From Morococcus cerebrosus (GTDB taxonomy: Bacteria > Pseudomonadota > Gammaproteobacteria > Burkholderiales > Neisseriaceae): a stretch of DNA of 64,000 bases. Location: NCBI RefSeq assembly GCF_022749515.1, contig NZ_CP094242.1, positions 930,001 through 994,000 of the forward strand, read 5' to 3'. Made by a program: the position numbers and the translations under genes. Positions 30,655-38,779 of the stretch are shown piece after piece (the stretch's first letter is position 1; the number at the start of each line of letters is the position of its first letter). The notes under the pieces are model-generated. The model saw only the letters and a program-made list of their open reading frames with translations. It did not search any database and was not told where the DNA came from.

Positions 30655-31335
30655 ATGAAAAAATGCGTTGTCCTGACCGGCGCGGGAATCAGCGCCGACA
30701 GCGGGTTGCTGACTTTCCGTGATGCGGGCGGTTTGTGGGAAGGGCATAGGGTTACAGATGTCTGCACGCCCGAAGCCTTGGCGCGCAATCCCAAGCTCGT
30801 GATTGATTTTTATAACCAGCGCAGGCTTCAGGCAAACGCCGCCGAGCCGAACGCCGCGCATCTGGCGTTGGTCAAGCTGGCGCAATATTACGATGTGCGC
30901 ATCATCACGCAGAATGTGGACGCGCTGCACGAGAAGGCGGGCAGCAGCAAAGTATTGCACCTGCACGGCGAGCTGAACAAACTGCGCAGCACCGTCGATG
31001 AAGACGAAATCATCGAATTTACCGGCGAGCAGACAGACGATGTGCGCGACAGCCAAGGCAATCCGATGCGCCCACATATCGTGTTTTTTGGCGAGCAAGT
31101 GCCGATGTTTGACGCGGCGGTCGAAGAAATGCGCGATGCCGATGTGGTCATGATTGTCGGCACATCGATGCAGGTTTATCCGGCGGCTTCGCTGATTCAC
31201 TACGCGCCGCCCGATGCGGAATGCTATCTGGTCGATCCAAATCCGCAAGGCGTGGGCGCGGATGTCGAAGTGATTCCGAAACGCGCGGCGGAAGGTGTGC
31301 CGGCATTGGTCGAGTATTTGATTGGTCGGGTTTGA
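30655..31335 (+). CDS. Sir2-family NAD-dependent protein deacylase without zinc cysteines
   Basis: Removes acyl groups from lysines using NAD. 226 residues: VVLTGAGISADSGLLTFRDAGGLW (NAD-binding), IITQNVDALHEKAGS, catalytic His in VLHLHGELN and the GTSMQVYPAASL loop. Canonical sirtuins have four zinc-binding Cys residues between the catalytic His and IVFFGE; this protein has none in that stretch (ELNKLRSTVDEDEIIEFTGE and beyond). Similar zinc-less bacterial forms exist, so the protein may still be active. Acyl specificity not deducible; the Tyr/Arg pair of desuccinylases is not evident. Confidence 0.88.
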   Translation: MKKCVVLTGAGISADSGLLTFRDAGGLWEGHRVTDVCTPEALARNPKLVIDFYNQRRLQANAAEPNAAHLALVKLAQYYDVRIITQNVDALHEKAGSSKVLHLHGELNKLRSTVDEDEIIEFTGEQTDDVRDSQGNPMRPHIVFFGEQVPMFDAAVEEMRDADVVMIVGTSMQVYPAASLIHYAPPDAECYLVDPNPQGVGADVEVIPKRAAEGVPALVEYLIGRV

Positions 31336-31343
31336 GAATTAAG

Positions 31344-31378
31344 GAAAGGTCGTCTGAAGAAGTTTCAGACGACCTTTG
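31344..31378 (+). terminator. DUS hairpin terminator after the sirtuin gene
   Basis: GAAAGGTCGTCTGAAGAAGTTTCAGACGACCTTT, stem with one bulge, 8 bp after the stop. Confidence 0.72.
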
Positions 31379-31467
31379 GTATTGTATGGGGCCATCCGGT
31401 TGGAGATTGTTTGGCGGGAAGTTTAAATGTTAAGTGTGGATATTGTCTTCACTCTCTCCCTTAGATG

Positions 31468-31656
31468 ACTAACCTATCGTCGTCATTCCCGCGCAGGCAG
31501 GAATCCGGAAGTTTAAAGTTATGGCAGCTTTGAAATCATTCCGAAATGCCAAGGTCTGGATTCCCGCCTGCGCGGGAATGACGATGGATAAGGGTTTCTT
31601 TGAGTTTTTTAAAGATAGGTTTGGTGGTGGTTTTCGTGGGCAAAGCCCACGCTACG
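31468..31656. repeat. Long repeat, copy 1, with dRS3 pair
   Basis: About 189 bp beginning CTAACCTATCGTCGTCATTC. It holds an inverted dRS3 pair (31481-31505 and 31558-31582) and ends with the palindrome GTGGGCAAAGCCCAC (31636-31650). Repeated almost unchanged 354 bp downstream. Confidence 0.85.
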
Positions 31657-31821
31657 TTTAGGTTATCGATGGGAGGAGTTTTTAATTAAAAGGTCGTCTG
31701 AAACCTTTTGATTTGGCGATAGATTAGGTTGAAAATTGGGTATCGCAGAAGATTCAGTAATTTTTGTTAGGGTTTGACACAGCCTGCACTTGCTTCACTT
31801 TTTCCCCTCCCTCACACATGG

Positions 31822-32009
31822 CTAACCTACCGTCGTCATTCCCGCGCAGGCGGGAATCCAGAAGTTTAAAGTTATGGCAGCTTTGAAATCATTCCGAAAT
31901 GCCGAGGTCTGGATTCCCGCCTACGCGGGAATGACGATGGATAAGGGTTTCTTTGAGTTTTTTAAAGATAGGTTTGGCGGAGGTTTTCGCGGGCAAAGCC
32001 CACGCTACG
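31822..32009. repeat. Long repeat, copy 2, with dRS3 pair
   Basis: Same order as the copy at 31468 with a few substitutions; dRS3 arms at 31835-31859 and 31911-31935 and the palindrome GCGGGCAAAGCCCAC with a changed base at its edge. The 160 bp between the copies contain a lone DUS near 31690 and no gene. Confidence 0.85.
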
Positions 32010-32036
32010 GTTGGTTTTTTTGATTGAATTTGAGAT

Positions 32037-32080
32037 AAAAGGTCGTCTGAAAACCTAAATCCGTTTTCAGACGACCTTTG
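32037..32080 (-). terminator. DUS hairpin terminator of mutL
   Basis: AAAAGGTCGTCTGAAAAC and GTTTTCAGACGACCTTTG, 14 bp beyond the mutL stop on the minus strand. Confidence 0.75.
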
Positions 32081-32093
32081 CTTTTCGCCAACT

Positions 32094-34085
32094 TTATTGT
32101 CCGCGTAAAAACAGTGCGTCCAATTCTTTCAGCGTCAGTTTCACCCAGGTCGGGCGGCCGTGGTTGCATTGGTTGCTGCGCGGGGTGTTTTCCATGTCGC
32201 GCAGGAGGGCGTTCATTTCGGGCAGGGTGAGCTGGCGGCCGGCGCGGACGGAGCCGTGGCAGGACATGGTGGCGAGGATGTGGTTTTCGTGTTCTTCGAT
32301 GGTTTGGCTGCTACCGACTTGGGCGAGTTCGTTCAATACGTCTTTGGCGAGCGAGACGACGTCGGCTTTGCCGAGCATGGCGGGGACGGCGCGGACGGCG
32401 AGGGTGTTGCCGCCCATGTCGGACAGTTCCAGCCCGAAGCCTGCCAGCGTGTCGGCGTGGTCGGCAAGGGCGGCGCATTCTTCGTGGGACGCGGCGAAGG
32501 TAACGGGGATGAGCAGGCGTTGGCTTTGCAGGTTGCCGTTTTCCTGCCGCTGGCGTTTCATTTTTTCGTAGTTGACGCGCTCGGCGGCGGCGTGCATGTC
32601 GATGAGCAGCAGGCTGTCTTCGGCTTGGGCGAGGATGTAGATGCCTAATAATTGGGCGATGGCGAAGCCCAGCGGCGGCAGTTCGGGTTTGGGGTCGTCT
32701 GAAAAGCTGCGTGCGGGGGTTTCAGACGACGTGGCGGATGTGGTGCTGAAGCGGGCTTGTTCGAACTGTGCCAACTCGATATCGGCTTCATCGGCTGCGC
32801 TGTTTTTGAAGAGTTCGGCGTAGGTGTTGAGGGCGGCGCGGCTTTCGCGCAGGGACAGGCTGCGTTGCTGCGGCGCGCGTGCTGCCTGATAGGGCATGGG
32901 GGCGGTTTTGCCTGAACTGAAGGCGTTGCGCGGTTCAGAGGCGTGTGCGCTTGGTGCAGCGGCGAAAATATTTTCAGACGTGGGCGGGTTTGGGCGGAAC
33001 CCGCTATGCTCGTTTTCAGACGACGTTACCGCGGGACGGATGCCTGTGATTTCGTGCAACACTTCGCCTGCGTTGCCGACGCTTTCGGTCAAGTCGGCTC
33101 GGGTGTCGGCGAGGGCTTTGTTGAGGGTGTGGAACACGAGTTGGTGTACCTGCTGGCTGTCGCGGAAGCGGATTTCGGTTTTGGTGGGGTGGACGTTGAC
33201 GTCCACGGCTTCGGGCGGCAGGTCGAGGAAGAGGACGAAGGCGGGGGTGAGGGCGTTGTGCAATACGTCGCGGTATGCCTGTTTGACAGCGTGGAGCATG
33301 ACTTTGTCGCGCACGAAGCGGTGGTTGACGAAGCAGTATTGTTTGTCGGTTTTGCCTTTGGCGAAGGTGGGTTTAGCGATGGCGCCGTAGAGCCGCAGTG
33401 CGCCGTTGCCGCTGTCGATTTCTAAGGATGCTGCCTGAAAGTCTTCGCCGACAATGGCGGCTATGCGTTCATGCAGGCTTTGGGCGGGGAGTTTGAACAC
33501 TTGTTTGCCGTCGCGTTTGAGCGAGAAGGCGATGTGCGGATGCGCCAGCGCGAGGCGTTCGAGCATGGTGGCGCAGTGGGCGTATTCGGTGTTTTCGGAT
33601 TTGAGGAACTTGCGCCGCGCGGGTGTGTTGAAGAAGAGTTCGGCGGCTTCGATGGTGGTACCGACGGGGTGGGCGGCGGCGGTGGGGCTGCTGAGTTTGC
33701 CGTCTTCGGCTTTGACTTGGGTTGCGTGCGCGCTGCCGTCTTGGCGGCTGGTCAGGGTCAGGCGGCTGACAGAGGCGATGCTTGCCAAGCCTTCGCCGCG
33801 AAAGCCCATACTGGCGACGTGTTCCAAATCGTTTAGGGTTTTGATTTTGCTGGTAGCGTGGCGGTGGAGTGCGAGTTCGATGTCGTCGGGGTGGATGCCG
33901 CCGCCGTTGTCGCTGACTCGGATGAGGCGGATGCCGCCGCCTGCCAGCTCGACTTCAATCGCCGTCGAGCCTGCGTCTATGCTGTTTTCGACGATTTCTT
34001 TGAGGGCGTTGGCGGGGCGTTCGACCACTTCGCCGGCGGCGATTTGGTTGACGAGGTGGTCGGGCAGGGCGGCGATTCGGGACAT
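32094..34085 (-). CDS. mutL: DNA mismatch repair protein MutL
   Basis: GHKL ATPase linking MutS recognition to strand removal. 663 residues. ATPase motifs: VVERPANALKEIVENSIDAG, VSDNGGGI, HATSKI and MGFRGEGLASIASV. A long disordered linker (about 345-470) separates it from the C-terminal dimer domain, which contains LLIDMHAAAERVNYEKMK, a DMHAxxExxxxE-type endonuclease motif; this fits Neisseria, which lack MutH. Several DUS words in the linker (32697, 32719, 33014) encode part of it. Intact reading frame, so no mutator phenotype is expected from this gene. Confidence 0.95.
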   Translation of the reverse strand: MSRIAALPDHLVNQIAAGEVVERPANALKEIVENSIDAGSTAIEVELAGGGIRLIRVSDNGGGIHPDDIELALHRHATSKIKTLNDLEHVASMGFRGEGLASIASVSRLTLTSRQDGSAHATQVKAEDGKLSSPTAAAHPVGTTIEAAELFFNTPARRKFLKSENTEYAHCATMLERLALAHPHIAFSLKRDGKQVFKLPAQSLHERIAAIVGEDFQAASLEIDSGNGALRLYGAIAKPTFAKGKTDKQYCFVNHRFVRDKVMLHAVKQAYRDVLHNALTPAFVLFLDLPPEAVDVNVHPTKTEIRFRDSQQVHQLVFHTLNKALADTRADLTESVGNAGEVLHEITGIRPAVTSSENEHSGFRPNPPTSENIFAAAPSAHASEPRNAFSSGKTAPMPYQAARAPQQRSLSLRESRAALNTYAELFKNSAADEADIELAQFEQARFSTTSATSSETPARSFSDDPKPELPPLGFAIAQLLGIYILAQAEDSLLLIDMHAAAERVNYEKMKRQRQENGNLQSQRLLIPVTFAASHEECAALADHADTLAGFGLELSDMGGNTLAVRAVPAMLGKADVVSLAKDVLNELAQVGSSQTIEEHENHILATMSCHGSVRAGRQLTLPEMNALLRDMENTPRSNQCNHGRPTWVKLTLKELDALFLRGQ

Positions 34086-34119
34086 GGGTTTCTTCCGTTT
34101 TCAAACTGGCGGGTATTAT

Positions 34120-34168
34120 AGCAAAAGGTCGTCTGAAAACCGGAATCGGGATTTCAGACGACCTTTTG
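34120..34168 (-). terminator. DUS hairpin, copy A of a 48-bp duplicated hairpin
   Basis: GCAAAAGGTCGTCTGAAAAC and its inverse around CGGAATCGGGA. The whole hairpin including loop recurs at 35300-35350 with one changed base. Confidence 0.75.
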
Positions 34169-34173
34169 AAATT

Positions 34174-34280
34174 TATAGTGGATTAAATTTAAATCAGGAC
34201 AAGGCGACGAAGCCGCAGACAGTACAGATAGTACGGCAAGGCGAGGCAACGCCGTACTGGTTTAAAGTTAATTCACTATA
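34174..34280. repeat. Correia repeat enclosed element, short form
   Basis: TATAGTGGATTAAATTTAAA to TTAATTCACTATA, 107 bp, one base of the right end altered (ATTCACTATA instead of ATCCACTATA). Left border of the ribbon-helix-helix/PUA-like gene. Confidence 0.88.
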
Positions 34281-34318
34281 ACTGCCGTTTTACAGGATAC
34301 TTGTAGCCTTACTTTGTC

Positions 34319-34942
34319 TTATTTGAGATTCTCCAACAATTTTTCCCCATCAGTAATCTGAGATAATGTTTGGGCAAAAGGAAAAGAACGTCCCAAAATG
34401 GATTTAACCTGTCTTGCTTTGATTGGATTTTGACTTAAATCGACAAAATGTTCTAGTTTTTGAAAAAATGTTTTATTATCAACACCATAATGATGTGTTT
34501 TCTCTACGATTCCTGTTGCTTGACCATATGCAACAATTCCTTGTCCGGAGGCGTATAGGAATACATAGTCTCCTTTTTTAATCCGACAGATTTTTTCTTT
34601 GTAGCCATCTTCAAATGCAGCAGCTACTTGGTTTGTCATCATAAAATTATGGTCTTCCAGGTCGTTGGCACTATTAGTATTTAATAAGAAATATCGTGTT
34701 GTAGTTGAATTATCAAATTCTTCGTCTTTTTGTTTGTCAATCATTCGTTTGTTCTCCCAGTCTTGAATAATGAATTCTTGAATTAAATCATTGATGATAT
34801 CTTGGCGGGTTGTTTCCCAAGCATCGGCAAGCTCTTGCAAAATCAAATCATCTTTAATGGATAAACGTAAACTCAACGTAATCTTATTTTGATTTCGTTG
34901 GTTATATATTTCTGTGCGGCGGTCGATATAGCTGTTGGGCAT
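34319..34942 (-). CDS. Ribbon-helix-helix plus PUA/EVE-like domain protein
   Basis: 207 residues, AT-rich. The N-terminal part (KITLSLRLSIKDDLILQELA and the helix ETTRQDIINDLIQEF, about 19-60) resembles a ribbon-helix-helix DNA-binding domain. The second part starts RYFLLNTNSANDLEDHNFMM, and then IKKGDYVFLYASGQGIVAYG; this strand pattern with GD-V-FLY-SG-GI-A is what PUA-like/EVE domains look like, a fold that can read modified bases in DNA or RNA. Both assignments come from pattern only. The gene is bordered on each side by a CREE and by copies of one DUS hairpin. May be a regulator or a defence-related reader; no partner gene is next to it. Confidence 0.6.
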   Translation of the reverse strand: MPNSYIDRRTEIYNQRNQNKITLSLRLSIKDDLILQELADAWETTRQDIINDLIQEFIIQDWENKRMIDKQKDEEFDNSTTTRYFLLNTNSANDLEDHNFMMTNQVAAAFEDGYKEKICRIKKGDYVFLYASGQGIVAYGQATGIVEKTHHYGVDNKTFFQKLEHFVDLSQNPIKARQVKSILGRSFPFAQTLSQITDGEKLLENLK

Positions 34943-35107
34943 AATTATATCCTTTTGTTTTTAGAGTTAAATAAAATATTAGGAGGAGAATATCCTTTTT
35001 GATGATGAGCATTATGCTATATTTGTATTTTAAATGCAATAAAAATTATTCTTGAATTATTTTATAATTATTATATTATTATTTTTATTTGAAATAAATT
35101 ATAGTAA
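34943..35107. other. AT-rich upstream region of the ribbon-helix-helix gene
   Basis: About 165 bp of A+T-rich sequence with no open frame; contains runs such as TTATTATATTATTATTTT. Probably carries the promoter of the minus-strand gene and part of the acquired segment. Confidence 0.4.
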
Positions 35108-35264
35108 TATAGTGGATTAACTTTAAATCAGGACAAGGCGACGAAGCCGCAGACAGTACAGATAGTACGGAACCGATTCACTTGGTGCTTCAGCACCTTA
35201 GAGAATCATTCTCTTTGAGCTAAGGCGAGGTAACGCCGTCCTGGTTTAAAGTTAATCCACTATA
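35108..35264. repeat. Correia repeat enclosed element, full length with IHF-site segment
   Basis: 157 bp with TATAGTGGATTAA ends. Unlike the short forms it has the additional middle part GAACCGATTCACTTGGTGC to GAGCTAAGGCGAGG, which in Neisseria holds an IHF-binding site. Right border of the ribbon-helix-helix gene, same orientation as the left CREE. Confidence 0.9.
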
Positions 35265-35299
35265 ATTTTCATGGGAGGTTGGCTGAATCAGGTAATTTA

Positions 35300-35350
35300 T
35301 AGCAAAAGGTCGTCTGAAAACCGGAATCGGGACTTCAGACGACCTTTTGA
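35300..35350 (-). terminator. DUS hairpin, copy B, terminator of the RibB fusion gene
   Basis: AGCAAAAGGTCGTCTGAAAA then CCGGAATCGGGAC and the inverse; nearly the same as 34120-34168 including the loop. 14 bp after the ribB stop. Confidence 0.75.
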
Positions 35351-35363
35351 TAAGACGGGCGGT

Positions 35364-36701
35364 TTATTTGTTTTCTGCTTCTTCAAAGCCGACGACTTCC
35401 AAGCCGAAGCCAGTCAGGCCGGTGAAGGCGGAGGGCTGTCCTAACACGCGCAGTTTGCCGACGTTGAGGCCGGCGAGGATTTGTGCGCCGATGCCGTAGC
35501 TTTTGCTGTCCCATTTGTAGGCTTGGTTGGCGCCTTTGGGCAGGGTGCGGTCGAGCAGGGTGGCGCCGTCTTCGGTGCGGTGCAGGAGGATGACGACGCC
35601 GCTGTCGGCTTGCTGGATGCGCTCAAGGGCTTTGGGCAGCGACCAGGAATGGCGCGGGTTGGCTTGGATGAAGTCCATGACGCTGAAGGGTTCGTGTACG
35701 CGGACGAGGGTTTCGGTGTCGGCGGCGGGTTTGCCTTTGACGAGGGCGAGGTGGGTTTCGCCGGAGAGTTTGTCGACGTAAACGTGTTGCTGGAATTCGC
35801 CCCACGGGGTTTGTACGGGGGCGTTGCCCATGTCTTCGAGCAGGCTTTCGGTGCGGCTGCGGTATTCGATAAGGTCGGTAATTGTGCCGATTTTGAGGTT
35901 GTGTTCTTCGGCGAACTTCATCAGCTCGGGCATACGCGCCATGGTGCCGTCGTCGTTGATAATTTCGCAGATGACGGCGGCGGGGATGAGTCCGTTCATT
36001 TGTGCCAAATCGACGCCGGCTTCGGTGTGTCCGGCGCGTACTAGGACGCCGCCTTTTTGCGCACGCAGGGGGAAGATGTGGCCGGGTTGGACGATGTCTT
36101 CGGGTTTGGCGGTCGGGGAGACGGCGGTTTGGATGGTCAGGGCGCGGTCGGCGGCGGAAATGCCGGTGGTGATGCCTTGCGCCGCTTCGATGGAAACAGT
36201 AAAGTTGGTGCCGTATTGCGCGCCGTTTTTCTGGGTCATCATGGGCAGGCCGAGCCGCTCGACCATGCTGCCTTCCATCGGCAGGCAAACCAGTCCGCGC
36301 GCGTGTTTGATCATGAAGTTGATGGCTTCGGGGGTAACGAACTGCGCCGCCATCAGCAAATCGCCTTCGTTTTCGCGGTCTTCCGCGTCGGTGATGATGA
36401 CCATTTTGCCGGCTTTGATGTCGGCGAGGATTTCGGGGATGGAGGAAATGTGGGGCATGGTGCGTCTTTCTTGATGGTCGGGTTGGGCTGTGGCGTGTTC
36501 TTGATCCAGCCACATGGCGGGCATTTGTGCCGCCTGTTCGATTTTGCGGGCTTTTTTCTCGCCGAAGGATTTGTTTTTCAGAAGGGCGGACAATTCGCCT
36601 TGGTTGATGGCGATGGCTTCGGCAAAACGGGTTTGCTGGCCGCCGTATTTGTCCGCTATCCATTGCCGCAGGTTGCGGCGGCGCAGGTCGGTGGTGTTCA
36701 T
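35364..36701 (-). CDS. ribB: 3,4-dihydroxy-2-butanone 4-phosphate synthase with N-terminal XRE-type helix-turn-helix and C-terminal RibA-like domain
   Basis: RibB makes the four-carbon unit of riboflavin from ribulose 5-phosphate. From ATG 36701 the 445 residues consist of a Cro/CI-like helix-turn-helix (TRFAEAIAINQGELSALLKN, about 22-43, and MPAMWLD), a RibB domain from about residue 82 (DAEDRENEGDLLMAA, LVCLPM, HTEAGVDLAQ) and a RibA-like domain (EFQQHVYVDKLSGETHLALV) lacking the zinc-binding cysteines of GTP cyclohydrolase II, so only RibB activity is expected. No classical ribosome site stands before 36701; the ATG at 36458 (MPHISSIPEI) is where ordinary RibB begins and remains an alternative start, with the helix-turn-helix then a separate or lost gene. 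Confidence 0.85.
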   Translation of the reverse strand: MNTTDLRRRNLRQWIADKYGGQQTRFAEAIAINQGELSALLKNKSFGEKKARKIEQAAQMPAMWLDQEHATAQPDHQERRTMPHISSIPEILADIKAGKMVIITDAEDRENEGDLLMAAQFVTPEAINFMIKHARGLVCLPMEGSMVERLGLPMMTQKNGAQYGTNFTVSIEAAQGITTGISAADRALTIQTAVSPTAKPEDIVQPGHIFPLRAQKGGVLVRAGHTEAGVDLAQMNGLIPAAVICEIINDDGTMARMPELMKFAEEHNLKIGTITDLIEYRSRTESLLEDMGNAPVQTPWGEFQQHVYVDKLSGETHLALVKGKPAADTETLVRVHEPFSVMDFIQANPRHSWSLPKALERIQQADSGVVILLHRTEDGATLLDRTLPKGANQAYKWDSKSYGIGAQILAGLNVGKLRVLGQPSAFTGLTGFGLEVVGFEEAENK

Positions 36702-36810
36702 GATGTGTGGGGTGGCTGAAAAGATGTAGGCGATTGTAGTCTTGTCTTTACCAAAAGGCAAACTGTGTTTGATGGCGGATTTTTATTACCTTTTGGTAAT
36801 GTTTTGATAG

Positions 36811-36853
36811 GAGGTTGTCTGAAAAACAAAAATGGCGTTTTCAGACGACCTTT
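36811..36853. terminator. DUS hairpin with one degenerate arm
   Basis: AGGTTGTCTGAAAAAC (one base off the DUS) pairs with GTTTTCAGACGACCT around AAAAATGGC. Upstream of the ribB fusion on its strand. Confidence 0.55.
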
Positions 36854-36888
36854 GCTTGAAATCTGAACATTTGAAAGAATATGGGCGT

Positions 36889-36995
36889 TATAGTGGATTA
36901 AAATAAAAATGAGACAAGGCGGCAACGCCCGCCGTGTACAGGTAGTACATAAGGGCGTTGGCAACGCCGTATCATTGCAATTTTAATCCACTATA
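36889..36995. repeat. Divergent Correia-like element
   Basis: 107 bp with TATAGTGGATTAAAAT at both ends, but the inside (GACAAGGCGGCAACGCCCGC, GTACAGGTAGTACATAAGGG) matches the standard CREE only in part. Upstream of the DUF4230 gene, 31 bp before its start. Confidence 0.75.
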
Positions 36996-37026
36996 AGTTT
37001 AACGCAACCGAAAAGGGTCTAACCTA

Positions 37027-37629
37027 ATGAAAATGGTTTACCGATTGATTTTAATATCTATTTTTTGCGCAGTCGCAGCGGCGGGCGGCTGGTTTTATGC
37101 CCAGCACCGCAACGACAACGCCCATGAAGCGATTTCGCGCGAAGGCGTTTTGATGCAGATTAAGCAGATGAACCGCTTGGAAAGCACGGCTTTTTACATC
37201 GACACCATCATCCGCACCGAGAAAAAAGGCGACTGGCGCAGATTGTGGCAGGACTCGCAAAGCGGTCTGTTTATCGTGCGCGGCAAAGTGTTGGCGGGCT
37301 TGGATTTGGACAAGCTTCACGCCGACAACGTCAATATCGTGGACGGAAAAGTCCTCATCAGCCTGCCACCCGTAGAAATCCTCAGTGTCGATTTGGAAAA
37401 TATCGAGGTGTACGACATCCAAACCGGCTCGTTCAACCTTTTGCCCGTGGATAAGGCAGTGTTCAAAACCGTGCAGGACGAAGCCAAAAAACAAGTTCTC
37501 GCCAGCGCGTGTAAAGCCCAGATTTTGGATCACGCCAACCGCCAAGCGCAAACGCAGCTTGAAAACCTGTTTGCCCTGACGCAGACGCAGGTATCAGTTT
37601 ATCCGGCGGCAGTGGGGCAGTGCAACTGA
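37027..37629 (+). CDS. DUF4230 family protein
   Basis: 200 residues. N-terminal signal anchor (YRLILISIFCAVAAAGGWFYA), then a periplasmic domain with RLESTAFYIDTIIRTEKKGD and FIVRGKVLAGLDLDKLHADNV, the pattern of DUF4230, where a beta-rich part like 'V-G-V-A-G-D-L' is followed by helices rich in Glu/Lys/Gln. Role unknown. ATG at 37027, with a second at 37033 possible. A divergent CREE upstream may carry its promoter. Confidence 0.8.
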   Translation: MKMVYRLILISIFCAVAAAGGWFYAQHRNDNAHEAISREGVLMQIKQMNRLESTAFYIDTIIRTEKKGDWRRLWQDSQSGLFIVRGKVLAGLDLDKLHADNVNIVDGKVLISLPPVEILSVDLENIEVYDIQTGSFNLLPVDKAVFKTVQDEAKKQVLASACKAQILDHANRQAQTQLENLFALTQTQVSVYPAAVGQCN

Positions 37630-37811
37630 ACGCTGGATGACGTTTGACAGCATAATATTGCGAGTGGGTAACCAAAAGTGTATTTGGATTTGCATACCTT
37701 TTCCCAATAAGGTGTTTCGGTAGGCGAGACTTTTTGAGAAAATACGTTGCCTTTTGCAAGGTATTTGAAGAATTCATTTTTTACATAACAAACAAATTTA
37801 AAGGAACACTG

Positions 37812-38651
37812 GTGAAACGTGTCTTTCTGTTTCTCGTAACCAATATCGCGGTTTTAGTTGTCATCCGGATTGTTTTGGCAGTCCTCGGTATCAACAGTAC
37901 GGACCAAGTCGGCAGCCTGCTGGCGTATTCTGCCGTCGTCGGCTTTACCGGTTCGATTATTTCTTTGCTCATGTCCAAAACCATCGCTAAAAACTCGGTG
38001 GGTGCGGAAGTTATCGTTCAACCGCGCAGCGAAGAAGAAGCATGGCTTTTGGCAACTGTTGAAGCGCAGGCCCGTCAATGGAGTCTCAAAACTCCTGAGG
38101 TAGCGATTTATCATTCTCCTGAGCCGAATGCTTTTGCAACCGGCGCGACACGCAACAGCTCCTTAGTCGCCGTCAGTACCGGCCTTCTCGATCATATGAC
38201 CCGGGACGAGGTCGAAGCGGTTTTGGCGCACGAGATGGCGCACGTCGGCAACGGTGATATGGTTACGTTGACACTGATACAGGGTGTCGTCAATACGTTT
38301 GTGGTTTTCTTGGCACGCGTCGTTTCCGGCATGATTGCCCGCAATAACGACGGCAGCACTTCGCAAGGCACATATTTTATGGTGAGCATGGTGTTGCAGA
38401 TTGTGTTCGGCTTTTTGGCAAGCATCGTCGTCATGTGGTTCAGCCGTCAGCGCGAATACCGTGCGGATGCGGGTGCCGCCAAGTTGGTTGGTGCGCATAA
38501 AATGATTGCCGCGCTGCAACGTTTGAAAGGCAGCACGAGCGATTTGCCAGAGCAGATGAATGCGATGGGGATTGCCAGTGATGCCAAAGATTCCCTGCTG
38601 AGTACGCACCCTTCTTTGGATAACCGCATTGCGCGCTTGAAAAATCTGTAA
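37812..38651 (+). CDS. htpX: Protease HtpX homologue
   Basis: Inner-membrane zinc endopeptidase of membrane-protein quality control. 279 residues starting at GTG 37812, chosen because AAAGGAAC is 6 nt upstream and [16 protein letters not shown] is the standard N-terminus. Four hydrophobic segments; zinc motif [15 protein letters not shown], third ligand in [15 protein letters not shown]. All catalytic residues are present. Stand-alone gene with its own DUS hairpin. Confidence 0.95.
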   Translation: MKRVFLFLVTNIAVLVVIRIVLAVLGINSTDQVGSLLAYSAVVGFTGSIISLLMSKTIAKNSVGAEVIVQPRSEEEAWLLATVEAQARQWSLKTPEVAIYHSPEPNAFATGATRNSSLVAVSTGLLDHMTRDEVEAVLAHEMAHVGNGDMVTLTLIQGVVNTFVVFLARVVSGMIARNNDGSTSQGTYFMVSMVLQIVFGFLASIVVMWFSRQREYRADAGAAKLVGAHKMIAALQRLKGSTSDLPEQMNAMGIASDAKDSLLSTHPSLDNRIARLKNL

Positions 38652-38662
38652 TGCGGAAAAAC

Positions 38663-38706
38663 AAAAGGTCGTCTGAAAACCAAATTTGGTTTCAGACGAC
38701 CTTTTT
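38663..38706 (+). terminator. DUS hairpin terminator after htpX
   Basis: AAAAGGTCGTCTGAAAACCAAATTTGGTTTTC-type stem: the arms extend through AACCAAA/TTTGGTT, giving about 20 paired bases, then six T residues. Confidence 0.82.
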
Positions 38707-38779
38707 TCATGAGTGTTTCGGATAGACGGCCGCAGTATGGGGGCGATACAATAGCATCCCTTTTCAGAGAGCTATAACA

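Noticed and set aside
31468..32009. CRISPR array from evenly spaced palindromic repeats
   Set aside because: Only two long units with inverted dRS3 arms; no short direct repeats with unique spacers and no cas genes.
36480..36701. Helix-turn-helix before ribB as a prophage repressor
   Set aside because: No other phage genes or attachment sites are around, and the frame continues into RibB.
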